From assembly GCA_016790695.1 (NCBI GenBank), contig JAEUOS010000034.1:1-38005 (forward strand): DNA of 38,005 nt, in the 5' to 3' direction. Of this stretch, positions 16,060-23,208 are shown piece after piece. A program made the translations under genes and the position numbers. The notes below the pieces were generated by a model that was given only the letters and a program-made list of their open reading frames with translations, did not search any database and was not told the origin of the DNA. This stretch comes from Burkholderiales bacterium. Its GTDB lineage: Bacteria; Pseudomonadota; Gammaproteobacteria; Burkholderiales; JAEUOS01. How positions within the stretch are numbered: position 1 is the stretch's first letter; the number at the start of each line of letters is the position of its first letter.

Positions 16060-16653
16060 TCAATGCAGGTGGCGCTTGCCGCCGCCGTGGCTGTTGCCGC
16101 CGCCGGAAGGAAGCTCGAACCGGGTCAGCTTCTGCCCCTGGGCGATCGACAGCAGGCGCTTCGCGAACAGCCGGTTGACCGCGTCGATGACCTCGACCAT
16201 GTCGCCCTTGTCGAAATGGCGCTCCAGGAGCCGGGTGACGTCCTCGAGCATGAACTGGCGCTGGGTTTCGTGGATGGCCTCGGGCGTCGGGCCGACGAAG
16301 ATCAGGCCGAACTCGTCGCGCCCCTCGTCGTCGTCGTTGTCGTAGTAGCTCACCTCGATGCCGGCGCCCTCGGAGGAGAGGTCGCAGACCGCCGCGCAGG
16401 CCTCGTCCAGGGCGTTCTGGAAGTCGGCATTGCCCTCGACGGTCCAGCAGATCGCCAGGACGTGCTTGTGGGCGTCGTAGGTGATCCCGGGCTCCTCCTC
16501 GAAGATGCTCGGCGCGTCGGACAGCGAACGGGCGCCCGCGTAGCGCCACAGCGGACGGGTGGCGTCCTCGATCTGCTTGATGGTGACCCCGGGCTTGATC
16601 GGGATGTCGCCGTGCACATGGATTTCGTATTGCGACTGGTCGCGGCTGCTCAT
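16060..16653 (-). CDS. DUF6806-like conserved betaproteobacterial protein
   Basis: A 197-residue soluble acidic protein of unknown function. It begins SSRDQSQYEIHVHGDIPIKPG and has a glycine/histidine-rich end (GGGNSHGGGKRHLH) that could bind metal. The middle has an alpha/beta pattern with a run of acidic residues (YYDNDDDEGRDEFG). I place it tentatively in a family of uncharacterised betaproteobacterial proteins (DUF6806) from its overall look; this needs a profile search. The ATG at 16653 has AGAGG ahead. No signal peptide or membrane helix is present. It is the first gene of the minus-strand run and diverges from ugpB. Confidence 0.65.
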   Translation of the reverse strand: MSSRDQSQYEIHVHGDIPIKPGVTIKQIEDATRPLWRYAGARSLSDAPSIFEEEPGITYDAHKHVLAICWTVEGNADFQNALDEACAAVCDLSSEGAGIEVSYYDNDDDEGRDEFGLIFVGPTPEAIHETQRQFMLEDVTRLLERHFDKGDMVEVIDAVNRLFAKRLLSIAQGQKLTRFELPSGGGNSHGGGKRHLH

Positions 16654-16715
16654 GATGGGGCCTCTGGACAAAGGGCGCCGGCTGCAGGGGTCTGCGAAGA
16701 ATCCGGCGTCGGCGT

Positions 16716-16721
16716 AGTTTA
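16716..16721 (-). promoter_or_regulatory. Candidate -10 of the DUF6806-like gene
   Basis: TAAACT on the minus strand, about 62 nt before the ATG at 16653. It fits TAnnnT. No clear -35 is present. Confidence 0.3.
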
Positions 16722-16808
16722 GCGAGCGCGGCGCATCCTCGGTGGGCCGGCACGGCGTTGGGCGGGGCGGGCGACGCGGCCCGCGCGAGGGCCTAATGAT
16801 AGCTTGGC

Positions 16809-16814
16809 TATAAT
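16809..16814 (+). promoter_or_regulatory. -10 box of the ugpB operon
   Basis: A perfect TATAAT, 32 bp before the ugpB ATG. No good -35 lies at the usual distance and I recognise no Pho box (paired CTGTCAT-like repeats), although ugp operons of enterobacteria are PhoB-controlled. An activator may be needed. Confidence 0.5.
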
Positions 16815-16846
16815 CGACCGGCAGTCCACAAACCGGGGAGACGGCT

Positions 16847-18169
16847 ATGAATGCAGCATGTCGCGGCGCCGCGGCGGCGCTGGCGATCGTCGGGGCCGTC
16901 GCATCCTCCGGCGCGCTGGCGCAAACCGAGATCCATTGGTGGCACGCGATGGCCGGGGCGCTGGGCGACCGGGTCGGGGACCTGGCCAAGCGCTTCAACG
17001 CCAGCCAGAAGGAATACAAGGTGGTGCCCGTGTTCAAGGGCTCCTACGACGAGACGCTGGCGGCCGGCATCGCCGCGTTCCGCGCCAAGTCGCCGCCGCA
17101 CATCCTGCAGGTCTACGAAGTCGGCACCGCGACGATGATGGCGGCCAAGGGCGCGATCAGGCCGGTCCACGAGGTGATGGCCGGCGCCGGCAAGGGATGG
17201 AATCCCGCCGAGTACGTGCCTGCGGTGGCGAGCTACTACACCGACCACCACGGCAAGATGCTGTCCCTGCCGTTCAACAGCTCCACCCCGGTGTTCTTCT
17301 ACAACAAGGACGTGTTCAAGAAGGCCGGCATCGAGGCGCCGCCCAAGACCTGGCGCGATGTGCAGGAGGCGGCGCAGAAGGCCAAGGCCGCCGGGGCGGC
17401 CTGCGGATTCACCACCGGATGGCAGTCCTGGGTGATGCTCGAGAACATGAGCGCGTGGCACAACCAGGAATTCGCCACGCGTTCCAACGGCTTCGAGGGC
17501 TTCGACGCCAAGCTCGCGTTCAACACCCTGATGCTGGTGCGCCACATTTCGCTGCTGTCGTCGTGGGCGAAGGGCGAACTGTTCACCTATGGGGGGCGGC
17601 GCAACGAGCCGGAAGCGAAGTTCTTCAACGGCGAGTGCGCGATGCTGACCTCGTCCTCGGCGGCCTACGCCAACATCAAGAAGAACGCGAAGTTCGAGTT
17701 CGGCGTCGCCAAGCTGCCGTACTACGAGGAGGAGACCGGCGCCCCCTACAACACGATCATCGGCGGCGCCTCGCTGTGGGTGATGGCCGGCAAGAAGCCC
17801 GCGGAATACAAGGGGGTGGCGCGGTTCTTCGAGTTCCTGTCCTCGCCGGTGGTGGCCGCGGAGTGGCACCAGGAGACCGGGTACCTGCCGATCACCAATG
17901 CGGCCTACCTGGCGACGCAGAAGTCCGGGTTCTACGACAAGCACCCCGGCACCGACATCTCGGTGCAGCAGATGAACTCGAAGAAACCGACCAAGTTCTC
18001 CAAGGGCGTGCGGCTCGGCAACTTCGTGCAGATCCGCGGCATCATCGACGAGGAGCTCGAGGCCGTCTGGGCCGGCAAGAAGGCGCCCAAGGACGCGCTC
18101 GACGAGGCGGTCAAGCGCGGCAACGAGCAACTGCGGCGCTTCGAGCAGGCGAACAAGTCGGCGAAATGA
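16847..18169 (+). CDS. ugpB: UgpB-like periplasmic glycerol-3-phosphate binding protein
   Basis: A 440-residue ABC extracellular solute-binding protein (family 1). The signal peptide ends SSGALAQ, and the mature start TEIHWWHAMAGALGDRVGDLAKRFN is typical of UgpB, as are KMLSLPFNSSTPVFFYNKD, the GECAMLTSSSAAYANI segment and VQIRGIIDEELEAVWAG near the C-terminus. It should capture sn-glycerol-3-phosphate or glycerophosphodiesters in the periplasm. The start ATG at 16847 follows GGGGAG by 7 nt. The last codons (SAK, TGA) lie in a 23-bp triplicated repeat that links it to the next gene. Confidence in the family is high; ligand identity is by homology. Confidence 0.94.
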   Translation: MNAACRGAAAALAIVGAVASSGALAQTEIHWWHAMAGALGDRVGDLAKRFNASQKEYKVVPVFKGSYDETLAAGIAAFRAKSPPHILQVYEVGTATMMAAKGAIRPVHEVMAGAGKGWNPAEYVPAVASYYTDHHGKMLSLPFNSSTPVFFYNKDVFKKAGIEAPPKTWRDVQEAAQKAKAAGAACGFTTGWQSWVMLENMSAWHNQEFATRSNGFEGFDAKLAFNTLMLVRHISLLSSWAKGELFTYGGRRNEPEAKFFNGECAMLTSSSAAYANIKKNAKFEFGVAKLPYYEEETGAPYNTIIGGASLWVMAGKKPAEYKGVARFFEFLSSPVVAAEWHQETGYLPITNAAYLATQKSGFYDKHPGTDISVQQMNSKKPTKFSKGVRLGNFVQIRGIIDEELEAVWAGKKAPKDALDEAVKRGNEQLRRFEQANKSAK

Positions 18170-18228
18170 CGATTCGCCGTTCGGCGAAATGACGATCCGC
18201 CGGTTGGCGAAATGACGATGTGCCGGCG
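18160..18228 (+). repeat. Triplicated 23-bp element making a stop-start relay
   Basis: Three direct tandem copies (18160-18182, 18183-18205, 18206-18228) share GGCGAAATGACGAT and then differ by a few bases. Copy 1 holds the ugpB stop; copy 3 holds the amidase start. Each copy contains ATGA, so the ugpB TGA overlaps an ATG (18166) that opens an 8-codon ORF (MTIRRSAK) ending at 18192. That TGA overlaps a second ATG (18189) opening another 8-codon ORF (MTIRRLAK) ending at 18215, which overlaps the amidase ATG at 18212. The period of 23 is exactly the 27-nt ORF minus a 4-nt overlap. Translation of the micro-ORFs is not proven. Confidence 0.85.
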
Positions 18229-19012
18229 CGTCCGGCGCGACGCGGTCGCGGAAGGTGCCGGACCGCCGGGCGCGCGGGTCCGGCGCGCGCGCCGCGCAGG
18301 CATCGCCGCAGGCGCCGTGCTGGTCGCGGGTCTTGCGGTCGCGACGCCGTCGTCGGGCCATGTCATCGCCATCGATGTCGGGCACAGCATCGCTTCCCAA
18401 GGCGCAATCTCGGCGCGCGGCGTGGCCGAGTTCGAGTTCAACCGCGCGCTCGCGCTGGTGGTCGAGCAGACGCTCGCCGCGGCCGGCTATCGGCCGTTCC
18501 TGATCGGCGCCGACGGCCGCACCGAGGACCTGGTGTCGCGGCCGCGCCGGGCCGGCGAGGCGCGCGCCGGCCTGTTCGTGTCGGTCCATCACGATTCCGC
18601 CAAGGCGCGCTTCCAGCGCGACTGGATCCACGATGGCCGGCCGCGCAAGTATCTGGACGACCGCTTTCGCGGATTCTCCATCTTCGTCTCGCGCAACAAC
18701 GTCCAGTGGCCGCTGGCGCTGCGCTGCGCGTCGGCGATCGGCGCGCGCATGATCGCGGGCGGCTTCCGCGCCTCGCGCTATCACGCGGATCCGGTGCTGG
18801 GCAGCGGACGCGAATTCGCCGACGAGGCCAACGGCGTGCATTTCTACGACAATCTCGCGGTGCTCCGCCACGCGCCGATGCCGGCGCTGCTCTTCGAGGC
18901 CGGCGTGATCGTCAACCGGGACGAGGAGCTTGCGCTCGGCCGCGCGGAAACGCGCGCCGGCATCGCGCGCGCCCTCGGCGAGGGGATGGGCGATTGCGGA
19001 TTCCGCACCTGA
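18212..19012 (+). CDS. N-acetylmuramoyl-L-alanine amidase (Amidase_3), inserted in the ugp operon
   Basis: A 266-residue zinc amidase of the AmiC/CwlM fold, predicted to cut the MurNAc-L-Ala bond of peptidoglycan. Likely zinc ligands and catalytic residues are visible: H58 in IAIDVGHS, E73 (or E75) in VAEFEFN, H126 in FVSVHHDSA and E229 in LLFEAGVIVN. An Arg-rich n-region is followed by a hydrophobic segment (GIAAGAVLVAGLAVATPSSG), consistent with export. The start ATG lies in the third 23-bp repeat. It sits between ugpB and ugpA, where no cell-wall gene is expected. A role in the operon is not evident. Confidence 0.88.
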   Translation: MTMCRRVRRDAVAEGAGPPGARVRRARRAGIAAGAVLVAGLAVATPSSGHVIAIDVGHSIASQGAISARGVAEFEFNRALALVVEQTLAAAGYRPFLIGADGRTEDLVSRPRRAGEARAGLFVSVHHDSAKARFQRDWIHDGRPRKYLDDRFRGFSIFVSRNNVQWPLALRCASAIGARMIAGGFRASRYHADPVLGSGREFADEANGVHFYDNLAVLRHAPMPALLFEAGVIVNRDEELALGRAETRAGIARALGEGMGDCGFRT

Positions 19013-19029
19013 CCGGGGCCGGGCGATGC

Positions 19030-19035
19030 TAGCCT
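19030..19035 (+). promoter_or_regulatory. TAGCCT, -10-like hexamer 7 nt before ugpA
   Basis: TAGCCT ends 7 bp upstream of the ugpA ATG at 19043, and no Shine-Dalgarno is seen. If it is a -10, transcription would begin at or next to the start codon and give a leaderless mRNA. No good -35 was found. Confidence 0.3.
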
Positions 19036-19042
19036 TCGCGGA

Positions 19043-19924
19043 ATGAATCGCGGCGGTGCCTTTCGCTCGCGCTGGCTGCCCTATGCGCTGGTCGGCCCGC
19101 AGATCGCGGTCACGCTGGTCTTCTTCCTCTGGCCGGCCGCCCAGGCGCTGGTCCAGTCGCTGTTCGTCGAGGATGCCTTCGGGACCGCGATGCAGTTCGT
19201 CGGCCTCGACAACTTCGCGGCCCTGCTCGCCGACCCGCACTATGCGCGCGCGTTCGCGACCACCGCGGTATTCGCCGGCGGCGTCACCACCGTATCCCTG
19301 GGCGCGGCCCTGATCCTGGCCGTGCTTGCCAACCGCGTGGCGCGCGGCGCCACGCTGTATCGGAGCCTGGTGATCTGGCCCTACGCGGTCGCGCCGGCGC
19401 TGGCCGGGGTGCTCTGGCTGTTCCTGTTCGACCCGTCGGTCGGGACCCTGGCGTTCGCGCTCAAGCGCCTCGGGGTCGACTGGAATCCGCTTCTCGACGG
19501 CGGGCAGGCGATGACCCTGGTGATCCTGGCGGCGGCGTGGAAGCAGGTGAGCTACAACTTCGTCTTCTTCCTGGCGGGCCTGCAGGCGATCCCGCGCGCG
19601 CTTCTGGAGGCGGCGGCGATCGACGGCGCCGGGCCGTGGTCGCGCTTCCGGCGCATCGTCTTGCCGCTGCTCTCGCCGACGGCTTTCTTCCTGGCGGTGG
19701 TCAACGTCATCTACGCGTTCTTCGACACCTTCGGCGTGATCGACGCCGCCACGTCCGGCGGGCCCGCGAAGGCGACCGAGGTGCTGGTCTACAAGGTGTT
19801 CCACGACGGCTTCAAGGGCCAGGACTTCGGCAGCGCGGCGGCGCAGTCGGTGATCCTGATGGCGATCGTGATCGCGCTGACCGTGGCGCAGTTCCGCTTC
19901 ATCGAGAGGAAGGTCGTGTACTGA
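19043..19924 (+). CDS. ugpA: UgpA-like ABC permease
   Basis: A 293-residue inner-membrane permease of the carbohydrate uptake-1 family with six hydrophobic segments, starting [23 protein letters not shown]. The cytoplasmic EAA loop that contacts the ATPase is present ([20 protein letters not shown]). With UgpE it forms the channel for glycerol-3-phosphate. It starts 30 bp after the amidase gene without a clear Shine-Dalgarno. Its TGA overlaps the ugpE ATG (TGATG at 19922), so the two permeases are translationally coupled. Confidence 0.94.
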   Translation: MNRGGAFRSRWLPYALVGPQIAVTLVFFLWPAAQALVQSLFVEDAFGTAMQFVGLDNFAALLADPHYARAFATTAVFAGGVTTVSLGAALILAVLANRVARGATLYRSLVIWPYAVAPALAGVLWLFLFDPSVGTLAFALKRLGVDWNPLLDGGQAMTLVILAAAWKQVSYNFVFFLAGLQAIPRALLEAAAIDGAGPWSRFRRIVLPLLSPTAFFLAVVNVIYAFFDTFGVIDAATSGGPAKATEVLVYKVFHDGFKGQDFGSAAAQSVILMAIVIALTVAQFRFIERKVVY

Positions 19925-20757
19925 TGGTCGAGCGGCGGCCGCTGGCCGATCTCCTGACCCACGTCCTGCTGGCGGCCGGCGCCGCGCTGCTGCTGCTGCC
20001 GGTGTGGCTCGCGTTCGTGGCGTCCACGCTCACGGCCGAGCAGGTGCTCGACGCCCCGATGCCGCTCCTCCCGGGCGAACGCGCCTGGCAGAACTACGCG
20101 GCCGTCCTGACCGGCGGCTCGGCGCCGCTGCGCCTGCTGCTTCTCAACAGCGCGATCTGCGCGCTCGTCATCGCCGCCGGAAAGATCGCGATCTCGGTGC
20201 TGTCGGCGTTCGCCGTGGTGTACTTCCGCTTCCCCGGCCGCGCGCTGTGCTTCTGGCTGATCTTCGTCACGCTGATGCTGCCGGTGGAGGTGCGCATCCT
20301 GCCGACCTTCGAGGTGGTGGCCGGACTCGGCCTGCTCGACTCCTATGCCGGGCTCACCGTGCCGCTGCTCGCCTCGGCCACGGCGACGTTCCTGTTTCGC
20401 CAGTTCTTCCTCACCCTCCCCGACGAACTCGCGGACGCGGCGCGCATCGACGGCGCCGGCCCGCTGCGCTTTCTCTGGAGCATTCTCCTGCCGCTGTCGC
20501 GGACCCAGATCGCGGCGCTGTTCGTGATTCTCTTCATCTACGGGTGGAACCAGTACCTCTGGCCCCTGATGGTGACCACGCGCGAGGACTACTACACGGC
20601 GGTGATCGGCATCAAGCGCATGATCTCGGGCGGCGACGCCGCCACCGAGTGGAACCTGGTGATGGCCACGGCCCTCGTGGCCATGCTGCCCCCGGCGCTG
20701 GTGGTGCTCGCCATGCAGAAATGGTTCGTGCGCGGCCTGGTGGAGACCGAGAAGTGA
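19924..20757 (+). CDS. ugpE: UgpE-like ABC permease
   Basis: A 277-residue partner permease with six hydrophobic segments, beginning with LLTHVLLAAGAALLLLPVWL. The EAA-type loop is DELADAARIDGAGPLRFLWSILLP, and the C-terminal QKWFVRGLVETEK is characteristic of UgpE/MalG-type subunits. It overlaps ugpA by one base and ugpQ by four (GTGA), a sign of tight co-translation. No ATPase gene (ugpC) follows, where one is normally found. The complex must use an ATPase encoded elsewhere. Confidence 0.94.
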   Translation: MVERRPLADLLTHVLLAAGAALLLLPVWLAFVASTLTAEQVLDAPMPLLPGERAWQNYAAVLTGGSAPLRLLLLNSAICALVIAAGKIAISVLSAFAVVYFRFPGRALCFWLIFVTLMLPVEVRILPTFEVVAGLGLLDSYAGLTVPLLASATATFLFRQFFLTLPDELADAARIDGAGPLRFLWSILLPLSRTQIAALFVILFIYGWNQYLWPLMVTTREDYYTAVIGIKRMISGGDAATEWNLVMATALVAMLPPALVVLAMQKWFVRGLVETEK

Positions 20758-21518
20758 GCGCGGCAGCGCGATCGTTTCGCTACCCGGCGCGCGTCATCGC
20801 GCATCGCGGCGGCGGCACGCTGGCGCCGGAGAACACCCTGGCCGGCCTGCGCGAAGCCAGGGTGCGCGGGTTCGCGGCGGTCGAGTTCGACGTGATGCTC
20901 GCCCGCGGCGACGCGCCGATCCTGATGCACGACGATACGCTCGAGCGCACCACCAGTGGCGCCGGTGCCGTGCCGGAACATGCGGTCGCGGACCTCGCGC
21001 GCCTCGACGCCGGATCGTGGCGGGACGCGCGCTTCGCCGGCGAGCCGGTGCCGACGCTCGCTGCGGCGGCGCGCGTGTGCCGCGACCTGGGGCTGTTCGC
21101 CAACGTCGAGCTCAAGCCCTATGCGCCCGGCGGCGAGCGGGTGGCCCGGCGCACCGGGAGCGTGGTCGCCACGCAGTGCGGGCAGCTCTGGAGCGACGCG
21201 ACGGACGCGGTCCTGCTGTCCTCGTTTTCCGAGGCGGCGCTCGACGCCGCGCGCGCGGCCGCGCCGCAGCTGGCGCGGGCCCGGTTGTTCGACGCCGTCC
21301 CCGCCGACTGGCAGGCGCGCCTGCGGGCGAGCGCGTGCCTTGCCCTGCACTGCAATGGCGCGCGGCTCGATGCGGCGACCGCCCGCGCGATCAAGGCGGC
21401 CGGTTACGGCCTGATGTGCTGGACGGTCAACGATCCCGGCGACGCGCACCGCCTGTTCGACTGGGGCGTCGACGCGGTGTGCACCGATCGGCTCGACCTG
21501 TTTGCGGCCCTGGGGTGA
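20754..21518 (+). CDS. ugpQ: Glycerophosphodiester phosphodiesterase (UgpQ type)
   Basis: A 254-residue cytoplasmic GDPD TIM-barrel enzyme that hydrolyses glycerophosphodiesters to glycerol-3-phosphate and an alcohol. Catalytic and metal-binding residues lie in VIAHRGGGTLAPENT (HR...E), VEFDVMLARG (ExD) and LMHDDTLERTT (H), with VELKPY (ExK) later and the C-terminal MCWTVNDPGDAHRLFDWGVDAVCTD. No signal peptide is present, which matches UgpQ rather than periplasmic GlpQ. The start is a GTG overlapping the ugpE stop (GTGA at 20754), with no other start nearby. Its presence confirms the Ugp identity of the operon. Confidence 0.94.
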   Translation: MSAAARSFRYPARVIAHRGGGTLAPENTLAGLREARVRGFAAVEFDVMLARGDAPILMHDDTLERTTSGAGAVPEHAVADLARLDAGSWRDARFAGEPVPTLAAAARVCRDLGLFANVELKPYAPGGERVARRTGSVVATQCGQLWSDATDAVLLSSFSEAALDAARAAAPQLARARLFDAVPADWQARLRASACLALHCNGARLDAATARAIKAAGYGLMCWTVNDPGDAHRLFDWGVDAVCTDRLDLFAALG

Positions 21519-21599
21519 GGACCGGCCGCACCGCAGATCGTGAACATTTGTGGCGAAGCGGCGAAATGCGCGCGGAAACGGCTAGTATTCCTTCACACG

Positions 21600-21747
21600 G
21601 ATGTCATCGGGAACGCGCATACTGCTGAGGTTGAACGTTCGCGGAGATGTCCGCAGGTTTGATGCAAAGCCGGCAAGCCACCGTCCACTGATAGGGCGGG
21701 GTGCGCCGCAAACCAACGGCCGCAGGAATTGCGGCCGTTTCCTTTTC
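21600..21747 (+). ncRNA. Candidate structured RNA ending in an intrinsic terminator
   Basis: A gene-free stretch between ugpQ and the metallopeptidase gene that folds into a compact domain. A closing stem GCGCAT/GTGCGC (21615-21620 and 21701-21706) encloses a 5-bp hairpin (GCGGA/TCCGC, 21641-21645 and 21650-21654), an unpaired GATGCAAAGCC (21661-21671) and a CCGTCC/GGGCGG hairpin (21681-21686 and 21694-21699). The terminator follows at once. The GATGCAAAGCC junction after a small hairpin resembles the GACGCAAAGC core of c-di-GMP-I (GEMM) riboswitches. The small loop is GATG rather than GNRA and the 5' strand does not match, so I do not assign it. A weak TAGTAT at 21583-21588 could be its -10. 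Confidence 0.35.
21716..21747 (+). terminator. Intrinsic terminator upstream of the metallopeptidase gene
   Basis: A perfect 9-bp stem (ACGGCCGCA / TGCGGCCGT, 21716-21724 and 21730-21738) with a 5-nt loop is followed by TTCCTTTTC. It ends 61 bp before the next start codon. It could end the ugp operon, release a small RNA, or be the expression platform of a riboswitch. Confidence 0.8.
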
Positions 21748-21808
21748 AGGGCGCCCCTCGCCGCAGCGCTAGAATTCGCGCTCCCCGGAGTGAGAGCGGA
21801 CGGCGACG

Positions 21809-22684
21809 ATGCGCCTGGATGACGGCAGGGAGAGCAGCAATGTCGAGGACCGTCGCGCCGTCGGCGGCGGCCGCGGCGGCCTGTCCCTGACCGGCGGGCG
21901 TCTCGGCCTCGGCACCATCGCCATCGCCCTCGTCGCCTCGTATTTCCTCGGCATCAACCCGATGACCGTGCTGTCGCTGCTCGGCGGCGGCGGCATGGCG
22001 CCTGCGGCGCCGCACGCGCCTGCGAGCGCGCCGCCGCGCGACGACGCCGAAGCGCGCTTCGTGTCGATCGTGCTGGCCGACACCGAGGACGTGTGGCGGG
22101 ACCTGTTCGCCAAGGCCGGCCGCCAGTACGTCGATCCCAAGCTGGTGCTGTTCCGCGGCTCGACGCCGACCGCCTGCGGTACCGGTCAGGCGGCGATGGG
22201 ACCCTTCTATTGTCCCGGCGACAACAAGGTCTACATCGACCTGTCGTTCTACGAGGAATTGAAGACGCGGTTCCGCGCGCCCGGCGATTTCGCCCAGGCC
22301 TACGTGATCGCCCACGAGGTCGGGCACCATGTGCAGAACCTGCTCGGCATCTCGGAGAAGGCCGACGCGGCGCGGCGGCGCATGTCCGAGCGCGATGCCA
22401 ACGCGCTGTCGGTGCGCGTCGAGCTCCAGGCCGATTGCTTCGCCGGGGTCTGGGCGCACCACGCCAATCGGGCGCGGCGCATCCTCGAGACCGGCGATCT
22501 CGAGGAAGCCCTGGCGGCGGCCACCGCGATCGGCGACGACACGCTGCAGCGCAGTGCCGGACGCGGCGTCAGCCCCGACTCGTTCACCCACGGCTCGGCG
22601 GCGCAGCGGGTGCGCTGGTTCAGGCGCGGCATCGACTCCGGCGAGTTGCGCCAGTGCGATACCTTCAGCGCGCGCAGCCTCTAG
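21809..22684 (+). CDS. YpfJ-type neutral zinc metallopeptidase
   Basis: A 291-residue membrane-anchored zinc protein of the YpfJ (Zn_peptidase, PF04228) family. A short charged N-terminus, a glycine-rich stretch and one membrane segment (LGTIAIALVASYFLG, ~35-49) precede the catalytic domain. The zinc/catalytic motif is HEVGHH (H169, E170, H173), with ELQADCFAGVWAHH downstream supplying the third ligand region. The segment CGTGQAAMGPFYCPGDNKVYIDLSFY is family-typical. Substrate is unknown. The start ATG at 21809 follows a GGAG at about 21787-21790, which is rather distant. It converges with the DUF1801 gene, with 12 bp between stops. Confidence 0.9.
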   Translation: MRLDDGRESSNVEDRRAVGGGRGGLSLTGGRLGLGTIAIALVASYFLGINPMTVLSLLGGGGMAPAAPHAPASAPPRDDAEARFVSIVLADTEDVWRDLFAKAGRQYVDPKLVLFRGSTPTACGTGQAAMGPFYCPGDNKVYIDLSFYEELKTRFRAPGDFAQAYVIAHEVGHHVQNLLGISEKADAARRRMSERDANALSVRVELQADCFAGVWAHHANRARRILETGDLEEALAAATAIGDDTLQRSAGRGVSPDSFTHGSAAQRVRWFRRGIDSGELRQCDTFSARSL

Positions 22685-22696
22685 CAGCCGCCCCGA

Positions 22697-23059
22697 TCAG
22701 GAGCCGCGGCCGGCGGCAGCCGGCTGCCGCGGCGCGAGCACGTCGCCGATGATCGCGGCGATCGTCTTGAAATCGTTGCGGCCCTTGTATTTGACCTTCA
22801 CGTGCCGCATATTCTGACCGTCTCCCTCGATCAGCGGATATCTGCCGCAGAGCGCCGCGCCGTCCCAGATCTGCAGGTTGACGTGCTTTTCGTGCGGCAC
22901 GATGGAAAGGAGGTTGCGTCCGCGCGAGTAGACCGGGTTGCCCCACTTGACCGTCTCGACGATGGCCGGGTCCGCCTTGAGGATGAGTTCGCGCAGCTTG
23001 TGCATCGTCGCCTGCTGTTCGTAGGGCAGGGTCTGGATCAGTTTTTCCGCTGTCAGCAT
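22697..23059 (-). CDS. DUF1801 domain protein (YdhG-like)
   Basis: A 120-residue single-domain protein matching the YdhG/DUF1801 fold by its pattern: QTLPYEQQATMHKLRELILKADPAIVETVKWGNPVYSR, then an aromatic/charged core (HEKHVNLQIWDGAALCGRYPLIEG) and a helix near the C-terminus. No catalytic residues are known for the family; it may bind small molecules or iron-related ligands. It is soluble with no signal peptide. It is probably transcribed alone, divergent from the Atm1-type exporter gene. Confidence 0.85.
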   Translation of the reverse strand: MLTAEKLIQTLPYEQQATMHKLRELILKADPAIVETVKWGNPVYSRGRNLLSIVPHEKHVNLQIWDGAALCGRYPLIEGDGQNMRHVKVKYKGRNDFKTIAAIIGDVLAPRQPAAAGRGS

Positions 23060-23208
23060 CGTGTTTCCCCCGGCCGCATGCGGCGTCGGCTGCTTCCGGC
23101 CACGCCCGCGTTCGGGCGAGGGTCGAAGCTTCGGTCCATGCTACCCCGTTCCGCGTCGCGCTTCAATCGGCGCCGCGGCCGGTTCGATAATCGTTTGCAG
23201 ATTCTCTC

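Noticed and set aside
18160..18228. Start of a CRISPR array
   Set aside because: Three direct copies abut without spacers, and the units lie across coding junctions.
16808..19804. A 998-codon open frame on the minus strand across ugpB, the amidase and ugpA
   Set aside because: It is antisense to four well-supported genes, is rich in Arg/His/Gly as expected from GC-rich antisense frames, and has no recognisable domain.
21600..21747. Firm assignment as a c-di-GMP-I (GEMM) riboswitch
   Set aside because: Only the GATGCAAAGCC junction fits. The small hairpin lacks a GNRA loop and the 5' pairing strand differs from the class.
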